64,000 bases of DNA. Origin: Castor canadensis. Taxonomy: Eukaryota; Chordata; Mammalia; Rodentia; Castoridae. Shown here in pieces: positions 1-14,400 of the stretch (position 1 is the stretch's first letter; each line of letters starts with the position of its first letter). The notes below the pieces were generated by a model, which worked only from the letters and a program-made list of their open reading frames with translations, did no database searches and was not told where the DNA came from. The stretch covers positions 24,298,353 to 24,362,352 of the forward strand of contig NC_133387.1 of assembly GCF_047511655.1 (NCBI RefSeq). The letters are read 5' to 3'. The position numbers and the translations under genes were made by a program.

Positions 1-113
1 GACCCCCAAAGAGATGGGTAGATTTTTATTTAAACTCCTGTTTTTTATCCTGCCTATATTTTACCTCTTGTGTCACAGAATTCAGTAGTCCCTTTTAAAA
101 TTCTCTTTGCTCA

Positions 114-2236
114 GGTAGCAGGATATAAAATCAACATAGAAAAATCATTAGCATTTCTATACACTAACAATGAGCAAACGGAAAAAGAATGTATGAAAAC
201 AATTCCATTTACAATAGCCTCAAAAAAAATCAAATACCTAGGGGTAAACCTAACAAAAGATGTGAAAGACCTCTACAAGGAAAACTATACATTTCTGAAG
301 AAAGAGACTGAAGAAGACTATAGAAAGTGGAGAGATCTCCCATGCTCATGGATTGGTAGAATCAACATAGTAAAAATATCTATACTCCCAAAAGTAATCT
401 ACATGTTTAATGCAATTCCCATCAAAATTCCAATGACATTCATTAAAGAGATTGAAAAATCTACTGTTAAATTTATATGGAAACACAAGAGGCCACGAAT
501 AGCCAAGGCAATACTCAGTCAAAAGAACAATGCAGGAGGTATCACAATACCTGACTTCAAACTACATTACAAAGCACTAACAATAAAAACAGCATGGTAC
601 TGGCACAAAAACAGACATGAAGACCAGTGGAACAGAATAGAGGACCCAGATATGAAGCCACACAACTATAACCAACTTGTCTTTGACAAAGGAGCTAAAA
701 ATATACGATGGAGAAATAGCAGCCTCTTCAACAAAAACTGCTGGGAAAACTGGTTAGCAGTCTGCAAAAAACTGAAACCAGATCCATGTATATCACCCTA
801 TACCAAGATTAACTCAAAATGGATCAAGGATCTTAATATCAGACCCCAAACTCTTAAGTTGATACAAGAAAGAGTAGGAAATACTCTGGAGTTAGTAGGA
901 ATAGGTAAGAACTTTCTCAATGAAACCCCAGCAGCACAGCAACTAAGAGATAGCATAGATAAATGGGACCTCATAAAGCTAAAAAGCTTCTGTGCATCAA
1001 AAGAAATGGTCTCTAAACTGAAGAGAACACCCACAGAGTGGGAGAAAATATTTGCCAACTATACATCAGACAAAGGACTGATAACCAGAATATATAGGGA
1101 ACTTAAAAAACTAAATTCTCCCAAAACTAATGAACCAATAAAGAAATGGGCAAGTGAACTAAACAGAACTTTCTCAAAAGAAGAAATTCAAATGGCCCAA
1201 AAACACATGAAAAAATGCTCACCATCTCTAGCAACAAAGGAAATGCAAATTAAAACCACACTAAGATTCCACCTCACCCCTGTTAGAATAGCCATCATCA
1301 GCAACACCACCACCAACAGGTGTTGGCGAGGATGTGGGGAAAAAGGAACCCTCTTACACTGTTGGTGGGAATGTAGACTAGTACAACCACTCTGGAAAAA
1401 AATTTGGAGGCTACTTAAAAAGCTGGACATCGATCTACCATTTGATCCAGCAATACCACTCTTGGGGATATACCCAAAATAATGTGACACAGGTTACCCC
1501 AGAGCACCTGCACACCCATGTTTATTGCAGCACTATTCACAATAGCCAAGTTATGGAAACAGCCAAGATGCCCCACCACTGAAGAATGGATTAAGAAAAT
1601 GTGGTATCTATACACAATGGAATTTTATGCAGCCATGAAGAACGAAATGTTATCATTCGCTGGTAAATGGATGGAATTGGAGAACATCATTCTGAGTGAG
1701 GTTAGCCTGGCCCAAAAGACCAAAAATCGTATGTTCTCCCTCATATGCGGACATTAGATCAAGGGCAAACACAACAATGGGATTAGACTATGAGCACATG
1801 ATAAAAGCAAGAGCACACAAGGGAGGGGTGAGGATAGGTAAGACACCTAAAGAATTAGCTAAAATTTGTTGCCCTTAACGCAGAGAAACTAAAGCAGATA
1901 CCTTAAAAGCAACTGAGGCCAATAGGAAAAGGGGAACAGGTACTAGAGAAAAGGTTAGATTCTTTTAAAAGGTTAAAAGAATTAACCTAGAAGGTAACAC
2001 CCACGCACAGGAAATCAATGTGAGTCAATGCCCTGTATAGCTATCCTTATCTCAACCAGCAAAAACCCTTGTTCCTTCCTGTTATTGCTTATACTCTCTC
2101 TACAACAAAATTAGAAATAAGGGCAAAATAGTTTCTGCTGGGTATTGAGGGGGTGGGGGCAAGGGGGAGAAATGAACCAAGCCTTGTATGCACATATGAA
2201 TAATAAAAGAAAAAGAAAAAATAAATTTAAAAAAAA
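114..2236 (+). mobile_element. 5'-truncated L1 (LINE-1), young, with target-site duplications
   Basis: The body begins at the ORF2 peptide [19 protein letters not shown] and runs through the ORF2 C-terminus with its Cys-rich motif ([19 protein letters not shown], about 1318-1374), a 3' UTR with a G-rich stretch (about 2140-2170) and an A-rich tail. The 12-base target-site duplication tctctttgctca is at 102-113 and 2237-2248. ORF2 is open without a stop for about 456 codons to 1482. The last ORF2 segment (MFIAALFTIAKLWKQ..., 1518-1757) is in another frame, so there is one stop and at least one indel. The element is antisense to KLHDC10, in intron 7. The first 15 residues of the apparent ORF from base 70 are flanking DNA. 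Confidence 0.93.
1518..1757 (+). pseudogene. L1 ORF2 C-terminal remnant (shifted frame)
   Basis: Continuation of ORF2 after the stop at 1480-1482: MFIAALFTIAKLWKQ, CPTTEEWIKKMWYLYTMEFY and KNRMFSLICGH, the usual mammalian L1 ORF2 end. It is out of frame with the upstream 456 codons. Confidence 0.85.
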
Positions 2237-2393
2237 TCTCTTTGCTCACTTGCTAAGGAAGAGTAATAACTGAGGTAAGGAACACAGTAATTTCTAATGC
2301 CACATACTCAAGAAAATTACTCTTTCCTTCATCAAACAAGTAGAAATATGAAATACATTTGCTAAAGACAAATGAATCGTATTTTAAACTTAC

Positions 2394-2460
2394 CTATTTT
2401 CTCATGAGGTTTTGTTGCAATTTCCTCCCATGCATTTGTTTCAAGGTTGTATGCGTGGAT
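2394..2460 (-). CDS. KLHDC10: KLHDC10 exon 7 (end of fourth kelch blade); gene continues off the left edge
   Basis: Acceptor GTCTTCAAG| at 2462-2461 and donor AAAATAG|GTAAGT at 2394/2393. 67 bases: IHAYNLETNAWEEIATKPHE then KI plus one base of Gly. The Trp-containing strand closes the blade begun in exon 6. The next exon (expected to start with GFPAARRCHSC, from memory of the mammalian protein) is not in the window. Confidence 0.95.
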
Positions 2461-5400
2461 CTTGAAGACAGAAAAGAACATACAAACAGATAAAGAACTG
2501 TAATCTTAGCTAGACTGAGAATGGATTTTTAAAAACAGACTTTAGTTTTTAGAGAAGTTTCAGGAAAATTGAAACAGTAGAAAACTGGACTTTTAACAAC
2601 ACAGCCTGCATAAACATATTTTTGGTTGAAAACGCTTCTTTTCCTTTGCTTTTCTCTGATAACATTTGTAAGGCAAATGTTAAATGAGGCAGTTGAAAAT
2701 TAAGCACATATATGATATTCATTTTCAAAATTCACAGAAAAAAATTGGGAAAAGAGTTGGAAAGAGAAGCAAAGGTGCATGATTACTGATTTTCTTCTGT
2801 GTGCTATTCCGAAACTTCCACATTTTCTACAGTGAATTGTTTCATTTTTATAACAACAAAAAAGCAAGTGTTGCTAGTAAGGAAAAAGGGAAATGCAATT
2901 TTGACAAATTTGAGAAGATCATTAAGGTTCCAAGGCAGACCAGGAAGTTTACAGCCTGGGATTTCCCTGGGGATTAGTAATCATGACATTTTAGAAATGC
3001 CACAGGAATGGATGAATAAAAGCCTTTCAGAGCTTGGCTTTCTAAAGTTAAGGATGTGCAGTCCTAAACACACCTATTCTTTTTAGATACACAGCACTGA
3101 CAACGAGAGGGATGTGACATGCTGAAAATCCTGGTTCTGTTGCTCCATTCAAGCTACTGCACCTTCCTTCTAGTCAACTTTCTTCATCCAGCATAAGGGA
3201 TAATTTTCATAAAATATTTTCAGCATATGATAAATGTACCTGTCAACTAGAAAGCCTATTGGGAGCACAGAGTTCAACTTTCTAGCATAAAAGACATCTA
3301 CTGTAAAACAGGTGTTGCTGAAGAGGCTGCTCAAAACTTCAAAAACGTAAAGTAACAGAATTATCCTGCTTAGTATGATATATGCCTCTGTCTATCCTCC
3401 TTCTCTCTTCTAAAAAACAGTATACCTTGTTTAAGGAATAAGCTGTCCAAGAGGTACCACCTCCCAAGATGTAAATCCTCTGCCCATCATGAGCGATTTC
3501 ATGTCTGTATCTGAAAATATACAATAAAATGTTTATAATTGAGAAATAAGCTACCAAAGATTTACCTGTAAGATTTTTTATTGAATCATGATAAATTATT
3601 AGAAATAACTTCAGTACTTAACAACAGTGAATTGGTTAAATGAATTTATATAAAATGGACTTGTACACAATCAATATAATGCAGGCCTAGCTGGGGGCAT
3701 GGCTCAAGTGGTAGAGCAGCCCTGAGTTCAGCACAGTACCGCCAAAACACCAAGAAAACAGAAAAGAAAAAGGAATGCAGACACAGAGGATGGTTAATAT
3801 ATTAAGAACTTCTTTTCATAACATTAACAGAAAAAAATCTATTATACACGAGCAGAAAGGCTATAACTTCATTTAGAGCTTAAAAGATACACAAATATGC
3901 ACAGCAAATGACTATACGGACATAATCTAAAATGTTAATCCTGGTTATCTCTGTTTAGATTTTGCTCTTTCTTCATTTTGCTTATTTGGATTTTCTAGAT
4001 TTCCTATAATCTTTTTGTGATATCTTTGTATAAGGGGAGAAATTATTACAGAGCTTCAAAAAATTATCTATTCATAATTAGAGACCTGAGACAATGAGTT
4101 TTCAAATTATGTTACTTATTTGTCGGAAAATTATGCTACATAGAACTGTGAATATATTATGAAACACCTACCAGAACTTTTATCCAGGCAATCTAGCTAG
4201 ACTGAAACAATTTCTTTTTTGAGATAGGTCTCGCTATGTGGCCCAGGATCCTTCTGCCTCAGCCTCCTGGCTGAAAAAATTTATATGTTCATAAAATGAT
4301 TCAAAGAAGGCAACTATGTGAAAATGCTTTGAAAACTTAATTTATTTCCTTCTTTCCATGAAGGCCCTAGTGCTGATAAAATTAGTTATATAAAAATCAT
4401 TCCAGTAATAGACCAAGTGCTCTCGCAGCAGTTCTGCAATAAGCAGCCCACTAACTTATAATAAAGTACAGGTACTTATACTATAGTACAAGTACTTCCC
4501 CAGCCCTTCTAATCATTTTGCTTAAACCCAATAAAGTGACATTGGATTAGTCTAAACAGAGTGAATAAAAAAATTATTTACTGTCTGCTTTTAAACAGAA
4601 GAGGAAATAATTTCAAGTTTTTCAGTAAGTTTAATTCTGAGAAGAGGCAACTATTATTAGGAAAGAAAAAGTGAAAGATCTAGGACTGTAGAAGACAGGG
4701 AGAATTGTATGATATTGCAGTGTTTAACAGAGGACTTAATATGAATAACCTTTCTATCAGCCCATCCATCCATCCACCCCTCCATCATCCATCTTTCCAT
4801 CCATCCTTCCTTCCATCCAATAACCACACACTGATCTCCAATATGGACTTTAGCTACCATTGGTTTCTTCTTACAAGTGTTACTAATTTCCTACTATAGC
4901 AAGACTAAAAAATACAAGGGGATTGGACTGGAAGTGTGGCTCAAGTAGTAGAATGCCTGCTCTGCAAGCACAAAGCCTTCAGTTTGAACCCAAGTAATAA
5001 AAAAAAGCAAGGAAATAACATGCAAAAACTTCTATAGTTCAGAGAAAAATACCACCTTCTCAGCAGTAGACATTTCCTTATCACTGACCTGGGATCTAAC
5101 TATCAGCTAGCTCTTTGGTTTTCTTCATGTTATCAATATTGTGAAAGAGGTCAAATCTCAGTAAGAAAGACTTAATATGTTTTAATCCAATCACCTCACC
5201 TCTCTTCTGGTAGGTCACAGGACAGGTTGTTTGGTTTCAGCTGTGTCCATTCTCTGGTGTTGAGATCTAACTTGTGCAGGTCTGTACTATAAATGTAGCC
5301 AGTTGTCCCCCCAAACACATAAAGGGAGCCATTGATGATGGCCATAGCCTGGATAAGGTGAACAAGAATGACCAGTTAACACTTGATTAAAGAATATAAA

Positions 5401-8400
5401 TTTATTAGATGTTCCCAAATCAGACTTAGTAAAATTCTCTTGCTCTTTTAACCCTTTAAAGCATCAGACTTTGAGCCAAGCACGGTGTTGTACAATCCCA
5501 ACACTCGGGAGGCTGAGGCAGGAGGATTGTCAATTCAAGGCTAGCCTGGGTTACATAATGAGATTTTGTCACAAGCAAGCAAGCAAAAAATAAAATATAT
5601 AAAATAAATTATCAGACCCTCAGGTGTGCTAACACACACCTGTAATCCCAATGACTCAGGAGCCCTGAAGTAGAAGGACGCTCAAGCCTAAGAGGCCAAG
5701 GCCAACCTTCCAACAGTGAGACTTGTCTCAAAATCAATAAATTCAATACAATATCAGGACTTTAAAGGACTAAAAATTAATTGGAATTATTTTTAGAACT
5801 TGGAGATTACCTTTAGAAAGGCAAAACTTGTAAATTTTACCTGGAACGACATGGGTTAAATGGGTCTTGGAGGCCCAGCTAAGAATGTCTAGATCATGGG
5901 CATAAACAATGCACTGAAATTTGCTTCTTTTCCTCAGCAGTCTGAAGAAAAACAATCCTAAAAAGCAGCAGCAGGGTGGGCGCCGGTGCCTCACGCCTGT
6001 AATCCTAGCTACGCAGGAGACAGAGATCAGGAGGATTGTGGTCCAAAGTCAACCCAGGCAAATAGTTCTCAAGACCTTATCTTGAAAAAAACCCTTCACA
6101 AAAAATAAGGGCTGGTGGAGTGACTCAAGGTGTAGGCCCTGAGTTCAAGCCCCAGTATCACAAAAAAAGGGAAAAAAAAGGCCTTGAGACAGCAGGCGGG
6201 TTTCCAGAGGACTTCTGGGAAGTCCAAGGTACAATGCCACAACTTTATGGTGTTAAGAACCAAGTAAATCTCTTCCCTAGTGGTGGGATAAATTAGGCTC
6301 AATCAGAGTATCATTAAAAGAAAAAAAAAATCTGCCAGGCACTGGTGGCTCTTGCCTGTAATCCTAGCTACTCAGGAGGCAGAGATCAGGGGGCTCGTGG
6401 TTCAAAGCCAGTCTGGGCAAATAGTTCTAGAGACCCTATCTCGAAAAACCTAACACACAAAAAAAAGGGCTGGTGGAGTGGCTCACAGTGTAGGCCCTGA
6501 GTTCAAGCTCCAGTACCGAAAAAAAGAAAAGAAAAAACCAGCAGCAGATAGGAAAATAAGCCACCAGAATTCTGTCCAGAGCTTACAGTTCCAGGGACTT
6601 AATATTTTCCATAAGACTCTTCTTCAATGTAAACTCAGCTACTGTCATGGTCACATCTTAAGAGTTTAAGTGCCTCCTGTGGTGGGATATAGAGGTTTAG
6701 GACGTAACCTTTTCAAAGTTAAACCTAGAAGTACTTATCAGAAGTCAGAGCTTGGATATTTTAAGTTTAGCTGTTACTCTCAACAGTGTCTAATATTTGG
6801 TGGGTAGCTCCCTGTCTTTCTGGATATAACTTTACAAACTTTAAATTGAAGCAAAAGTAATCTCCATATATAATCTCTAGTAATGTTTTAGTTCAGATTC
6901 ATGCAAAAGTCTCTTAACCAAGTGCTTAGTAGAGAAAGCTCTCCATAGAATCCTATCACTGGAAGAGGTCCTCAGTTCAATCCCAGAACCAAAAAAGAAA
7001 AGAAAAAAAAATCCTATCACTGAAAAAATGACAGGTTTGTAGCCAAACAAGAGACTACTCTCTCACTAAGGGTGGGGGGTATAGGTTGAGGTTCTAACAT
7101 TTAAAGCAACTTCCAAACAGGTCTAGATCATGACCCTAAATTGGTTGGGAACAAAGAGTAAGGAAAACAGGAGGGAAATGACAAGATTTACAAATTATAA
7201 TTTCACACCAAAACTCAAAACCAAATTCTAACTGTACTGAATTCATTCTCCATTTTTTAAGAAAAATGGTAGCAATATAAATATTCTGATATCACCTCTA
7301 GACTATAAAACTATGAACAAATACACCCACCAAAACTGGCCACAGATTGGTACCTGTCCATATATACGACTGGGTTTCTTCCCCCGACAGCTGAGTAAAG
7401 CCCATCGCTTATACTTCACATTACAGACATGGACGTCATTGCCGTTGCTCTCACCAAATGGGATGCCTGTACCTCCAAACACTAACAGGTTGTTTCCATG
7501 CAGCACGACTGGGGAAGAAGAAGAACAAATTCCATTATGTACTGACTATCTATAATGTGTTCCCACACAAACCCAGAATATCTGAACAGCTCAAAAATGT
7601 CTGCTTCAATGATCTCAAAAAACAGCTCAAACCACTCACATCTAACTACAAATTCTGCAAAAAAAGGTGTAACACACACTGTATGGTCTATATCATATGA
7701 TGCATTGTTAGGTATATGGTACTATCAATATGTATTTCTGGAATTCATTAAGTAGTATGTATAGCATGCCAAGTTCTATGACCTACAATATACAACTGCT
7801 GCTCAAGACAGTTCAAGTACACAGCAAAGCAGAGGAAAAAGAAATACCTATCTTTGCCTTGGTAAAGACCCTGCAAAACTCAGGATGAAGGGATTAAAGG
7901 ATCATTCTGTGTTTGTCAGGGGAATGATCTCCATATTTTAAATTACAGTTTCTGTCATTTAAATCCTCCACTAGATAAAAAGAAACACACCAATATCCTT
8001 CAGGTAACTGGTGTTCTGTCTCTTCTGCTCCTGACACCACACACTGTACACACACACACAACTACATATTCCCCACCCCCCACACTCCCTCCTTTTATCT
8101 CTCCCTCCTTCCTCGTTCTCTCTCAAAATTGTGGCACTGTATTATTTCAGTAGGTTTTTTAAAAAGACAGTTCTTTAACTGATAAGAGTATAGTAGCCAA
8201 CAGCCTGGGTTCTAAAGCCAGCAAGAGTTGTGTTTAAATTCCACTATGACCAAAGGAAATCTAGTTAACCTCTTAATTTAACCTTCACAACAACCCTATG
8301 AGGTGGGAACTATTGCTATCTCTTGTCTCCCTCTCCCTCAATGCTGGGGATAGAACACAGGGCCTTGAGCATGCTAGGCAAGCACTCTACCACTGAGCTA

Positions 8401-11400
8401 TATCCCCAACTCTCTTTTCTCCAGGGTAGAAACAGAGGTAGAGAGTAGTTTAAATAATCTGCTAAGGGTTTCCTTTAAAAAAAAGTCTTCTCAAACTAGG
8501 ATTCAATGCCAGACGTCTGGCTCTACATCCCCTTAAAGAGCCTCTCTAAAGCCTTGGGCTCTTCATTTGCACAATGGCAATCTTTGTAGTACCTGCATCA
8601 CAGAGATGCTATAAGGATTAAATAAGCAACATGTGTGCAGTACTTCATGCACTAGCTACTCATTATCAGCACCATCACCCTATTTGTGAATCTCTGACTA
8701 CATTTTTACCTAGCATATACATGATATTTTATATTATATGCTCTGAAATATTAATCCCATTTTATAGGTAGCAAGTTAAAGCAAAAACTGATCTGGCAAG
8801 CAAATGGTATACAGTTGGATTCAAACTCAGGACCTAAGTGATTCCCAAATCACCAAGTTATATTAATACCATACTATAAATTATTAACAAGGAACATGTG
8901 ACATTGAATCTGGCCTCTCATAAAGTCAAAAGTCCAGAAGCACTTGCACTCACGTGACATAGATGCCAATTCCCGGGGCATATAGCCATCTGTGCCCATC
9001 TGGTGCCATACTCCTGTTGCAAAATGATACCGCCAGAGCTCCCTGAAGAGGGGATAATCTTCATTATCCGGCCCTCCCGATTCATCATAGTCTGGGTTAT
9101 AACCTCCAAACACATAGAGATTGGTATTATCTGCCACACAACGATGTCCACTGCGTGCTGGGGGAGGTCTGTGGCCTAGAAAAGAAAAGGACAGTTTGCC
9201 ACAAGTGGTCCACAGACTAACAGCACGAACAAAATTAGCTAACAGCCATTTGGATTTTAAAAGGGAATCAAGGATGACTGATAACACGAATGCACTGTTT
9301 ATTTGTTTAGGTGTCTTACACAGCCTCATATACTACTTAAGATTTTTAAGGAGCTAGTCTCCACTTTTATTTCATAGGACTTTTAAATTTTAATGACTGG
9401 AAAAGGATTTTTTCCAAAGGGTGGCAACATAGCAATATAAACTCAAGAAAATGCCTGACAACTTGAGGAATTTTCAAGAAAAAGAAGAGGTTTAATAACC
9501 TAAAAGCTAACAGGACAAATTTTCTTATTTTTTTAGAGGAGAAAAAACATAGGCAAACTATATTAAGCTGTGAATATTAGAGAACTACATAATCACAAAT
9601 GTGAATGAGTAATGTATGAATAAACACACACACACATAAAACCTACAATTTTTCCACAATGTGTAAGTATACAGTAAAAAAGAAAACTGTCTGCCAAAGG
9701 GTTAGAAAAATTTAGAATTTAAACACCATTCCAAATATTTAACAAAGGATATCCTTATATTTATCTCAATGAGCATCTATCACTTTATTAGATGCATTAC
9801 TAAGAAAATCTATTATACTTCCAAGTTTTTTTAAGTTGGAGTTTTTTGTTTGCTTGTTTGCTCTTTTTCTGATGCTAGGGATTGAACCCGGGGCCTTACA
9901 CATGCTAGAAGTTTAAAATTACATTAACTAGCTCACTATAAATTATTTCAAGGCTTTTTACAGTAAAAAATTTTTTATATTATTTCTATTATCTTTACAA
10001 TTTTTGTACCAGTCTACACAAACCCTTGCATAGCTATAGAACTAAAGATGCATAACTATATAGGAATGGAATAGATGCTACTATATTTGTCTGTTACCCT
10101 AAAAGACTGATCTACTTTCCTATGTGGTAACAGATACTAGTATAATGTTAATATCTAGGTAGGACAATACTAGATATCTAACATACACATCTGCTTTACC
10201 AATGAACATTTATTATCAACCTAATAAGCCTTATATTTTTAAAAATAAAAATCCCACTTTCTGGAGTATGGTTTTAAACAAGATCTGAAATTATGCACAT
10301 ATCTAGAGCAACTAAAACCAACAATGACTCACTGAGTCATTCTGGTCCTATGTGTGAGTCTTTGATGGTTCCTTGCTACGTAAGGACTAAGTCCTGGGCC
10401 CATCATTTCAGAGTCCTTTCCCACTAACCTACCATCTCTCACACTCACTACTACTCATTAAGTCATCCTCTCTGCTTAATAAAGTCCAGAGGCCTTCCTT
10501 TACAACTCCTTCCTTGGCCTAGCCTACCTATCCTTCAGTCCCTAATGGTGGAAATGCCTCCAAATCTAGTCCATCCTCATTAAGAAGACCCTAGTCCATC
10601 AGGTTCAGTACTAGCCTACTCATGTATTAGGGTAGATGGATACAATTAATAACATGATTATACCATAACTATATCGTCAGGCAAACTATAATCAGTTGGA
10701 AAATTTAGTAGTGCACTTAAATGAAGAACTCAGTTTCTCTTTCAAGGTTTCTGGAAAAACAGTGATGTCAATGAATTGAACAAGAGCTCCCATAGCATCT
10801 AGGTTTGGATCCAAGTTCTTTCTAACTGCTACCTTGAGCAAGACACTGACATTCATAGTCTCAGCTTCCTCACTTATACATGGGATACTATTACTGTATC
10901 TCACACATATTACATTACGTTAAAATATGTTCACTGGTTTATATATGTACAATTCCAGAAGGCCATGAGCTATCTGAGGAAGAGGAATGTATCTGTATAC
11001 ATCTTTTTATAAGCAAGCTTAGAGCACACAGAAAACACTGAACAAAGCTGAGAGTGAACTAGTTAATACTCTACTCATTTTATTGGATTTTCTTCTTTAG
11101 ATTATAAATGCCTCAATGTCAAAGATCTTGTATAAAAATTATCACCTAAAACACGTATGTTGTATCCACTTAAAAGAGTGGAGAAACATAACAGGTCTAA
11201 AAGCTTGTTGACTTTAACTTTAGGTCAAAGCAAACAGTAAACAGTGACAGGGATGATCAAAAGAGTCCAACTCTGTGGACTTTAGATTTAAGAGATAGAT
11301 GATGGGAGTGTGGCAGAGTGTGTGCTCAGTATGTGTAAGGGCCCAAATTCAAACTCCAGCAAAGAGAGTGAGAACATAATCTAAGAGACAGGTATTGGAT

Positions 11401-14400
11401 TATGCAATGACCCTTTCAAGACACAGATGCTTCTCAGAATAAGCAAAACAAGGGTGAGACAGGAGGTTCATGAGTCTGAGGCCAGCCTGGACTACATAGT
11501 GAGAACTACCTCAAAAGAGCTGGGCATGGTGGTCCACACCTGTAATCCTAGCTACTCCAGAGATGGAGAGTGGGCAAATAGGTAGCAAAACCCTATCTCA
11601 ACGAATAAAAAGCTGGGCATAGTGACATGCATCTGTCATCTCAGTTAGTCAGGAAGTATAAATAGGAGGATAAATAAACTGAGACCCTTTAAGAAAATAA
11701 CTAAAGTATGCTGATGGAGTGGCTCAAGTAGTAAGAGTGCCTGCCTAGCAAGCGTGAGGCCCTGAGTTCAAACCACAGTGCCACTGAAAAAAAGAAAATT
11801 ACTAAAGTAAAAAGGACTGTTACATGGCTCAAGAGGTAGAGCCCTGAGTTCAACTCTAGTACTGCAAAAAAAAAAAAAGCAAGACAAATTAAAAAAAAAA
11901 AAAAAAGCCAGGTATGGTGGTGATATACACCTAACAACCCTAGTACTCAACAGGCAGAGGCAGGAGGATCAAGAGTTTAGGCCAACCTGGGCTACACATG
12001 AAACAACCCTGCCTCAAAAGCAAAAGCAAAAACAAAAGAGTTGCTATGGTCAACAGACAGGAACCTAAGAATCTCTACAAAGTTATTTCTTGTATTACCT
12101 GGAGCCAACAGATAATTTTTAAAACTGCTTTTCAGCAAGTATGAGAAGAAATACAGTATATTTTAAGATTTTCTCTAAACAGCCACACAGTAGAGAACGT
12201 AAGTTTACTGTCAACTATTTTTGTGACAAATGTAACTCACTCACATGCTGAAGAGTCAATGAAAATATGATTTTATATAAAATTTGTCTGCCTGTTCACC
12301 AATTAGGTCAAAATAATACTGGATGCCACCTATGTACTATATGACTGCCTCAGGTGCTGGAGCTTACTCTACCTTGTTCTGGCTGGTGCAGCAGCCACTA
12401 GCCACATACGGTAATTGGATACTTGAAATGTGGCTACTCCAAACTGAGATGTGTCCTAAATGTAAAATGCCCACTGAATTTCAAAGACTTAGTAACCCAA
12501 AAGGAGTGTAAAATTGCTGGTTTTTATGTTGATTACCTGTTGAAATGACATTTTTAATATGCTGGGTTAAATTAAAAAAACTTAAATTAACATTTGTCTT
12601 TTTTACTTTTTTAACGTGGCTACTATAAAACTTTGTGCTTCACATAATAATTAGTAGTAGGCTAACCTAACTGCTGGCTTCTGTTAACAATTTCATGATG
12701 TATGCAAATTAAACTATTGAGCAAAGGGCATCTGATTAGTGTCTGATAAATATTAAACATCTTGTCAAGGAGTCTTACAGTTGGGAATATAGCAGTAACT
12801 CACTCCTTTTTCTCTCCAAGAAGAACTACAGATTTCTTTCTCATATTTATAGCTCAAGAGTGACTAACATATTGGAGGCCCATTTCATTTTGAATAAATC
12901 ATGGGAATTTGTCAGGGCAGATGCCATGGAAACTAAGCACTAATTTTCATTATATGGAATAAAACATAGGCTCCTCAGCCTTGACAAAATGAAATTGGGT
13001 TTTAGTCTAAAGATGCTCTCTGAATCTTCCCCCAAATTCTCCATGTGCAAATTTCTTTTCTAAAACTTACTTACTACTAATAAAATTGCCCACAGAACTA
13101 CGTTACCTGGTTCTGGAATTCCCGCTGGAAAACAGAGAAGTGAAAAATGAAAACTGAACCTGTATGCAGATGTAAACACTTTAATATCTAGAAGAGACCA
13201 TATGGCTTTGACACTGTATACCTGTGGTTATCTGAGCCATCTTCTCTTTCATGTCACAAGCATGAAAGAGAAGATCCTACTTGACCCCAGGGGTAAGTAG
13301 GAGCTTATGGTAACCAAGGAAATAGATCTTAATTTCCAGCCCAAAGGCAGAAAGAAGCTAGGTATACGAGATAATGTGTCAGATGATTAGATTGTCCCCA
13401 ATGTTTTCATAATTACAAATGACATGATAAAAGTTTCTTCCCCATTTTCATATGCAATTGTATGAGTATGTCTAGAAGCAGAATTTCTGGGTCAAAAGAA
13501 TGTGTATTTTAAATGGTTACAGATACAATATTGTTAAAGAGTCAAGTGCACTCTAAAGAGTCTAGATGAATTTCTACTCCTAGTCATGTGTATAGAAATT
13601 CCTGTTTCTTTTAACTTCCTCCTATCCTTCCCTCCCTTTCTTTCCTTTCCCAGATGTACATGGAAGTATCTTTTCTTTCTTCCTTTCTTTCCCTTCTTTC
13701 CTTCTGCTTTTATTTAGATATTTATTTTTATTTTGAGATAGGATCTCAACGTGTAGTTCAAGCTGACCTTGAACTCAAATCCTCCTGCCTCAGCCTCCCA
13801 AGGATTGGAATCTCAGTCAGGCCTGTGCCACCATACCTGGCTGAAGTGCCTTTTCTTCATGCTCTCTTTAACTTTTTCAGTTGTGTTAAAGTGATGGGTA
13901 CAAAGTGGTGCCAGGTTAATTTGCACTTCCCTGACTGTACTAGTTCTCATGTCTACTGGCCCGTCTTGAGTTGTTTGGTCATATACTTTGCTCACTTTTT
14001 CTATTAGGTTATCTTCTCACAGACTTGAAATGATTTATTTACTATGTTTTTTCTTCCAGCCTGCTTCTTGCTGTTTAATTTTGTCTATGGTATCTTTTAA
14101 CCGAGGCTTTTATGCAATTGAATAATTTTTTTCTTTTCTAGCTCTTTTGATTAATATTTCATCGCTATATCATTATATAATTATTAAAACACTCTCATTT
14201 ACTAGTAATTTTTTTATATTCAAAATTTAAATTCACTCAGAACTTATTTCTACATATTATATGAGGAAAGGCTTTATTATTGCCCCCAAAATAGACAGGA
14301 TAGGCTACTGTCCCCAAACCACTTAAGGAAAGCTATCCCTACTATACATATTTGAAATGCCACCTCTATCGCATACTAAATCGACATGTTCTAGATAGAA

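Larger units (their letters stand above)
1..2393. other. KLHDC10 intron 7 (right part)
   Basis: Contains the L1 at 114-2236. The remaining unique sequence (1-101 and 2249-2393) shows nothing else recognisable. Confidence 0.8.

Noticed and set aside
4657..4899. Overlapping ORFs on both strands
   Set aside because: Produced by the (CCAT)n microsatellite.
11708..11800. tRNA-like sequence with box A/B-like motifs
   Set aside because: Part of an ID SINE with an A-rich tail. Same for all similar hits, so no functional tRNA gene is called.
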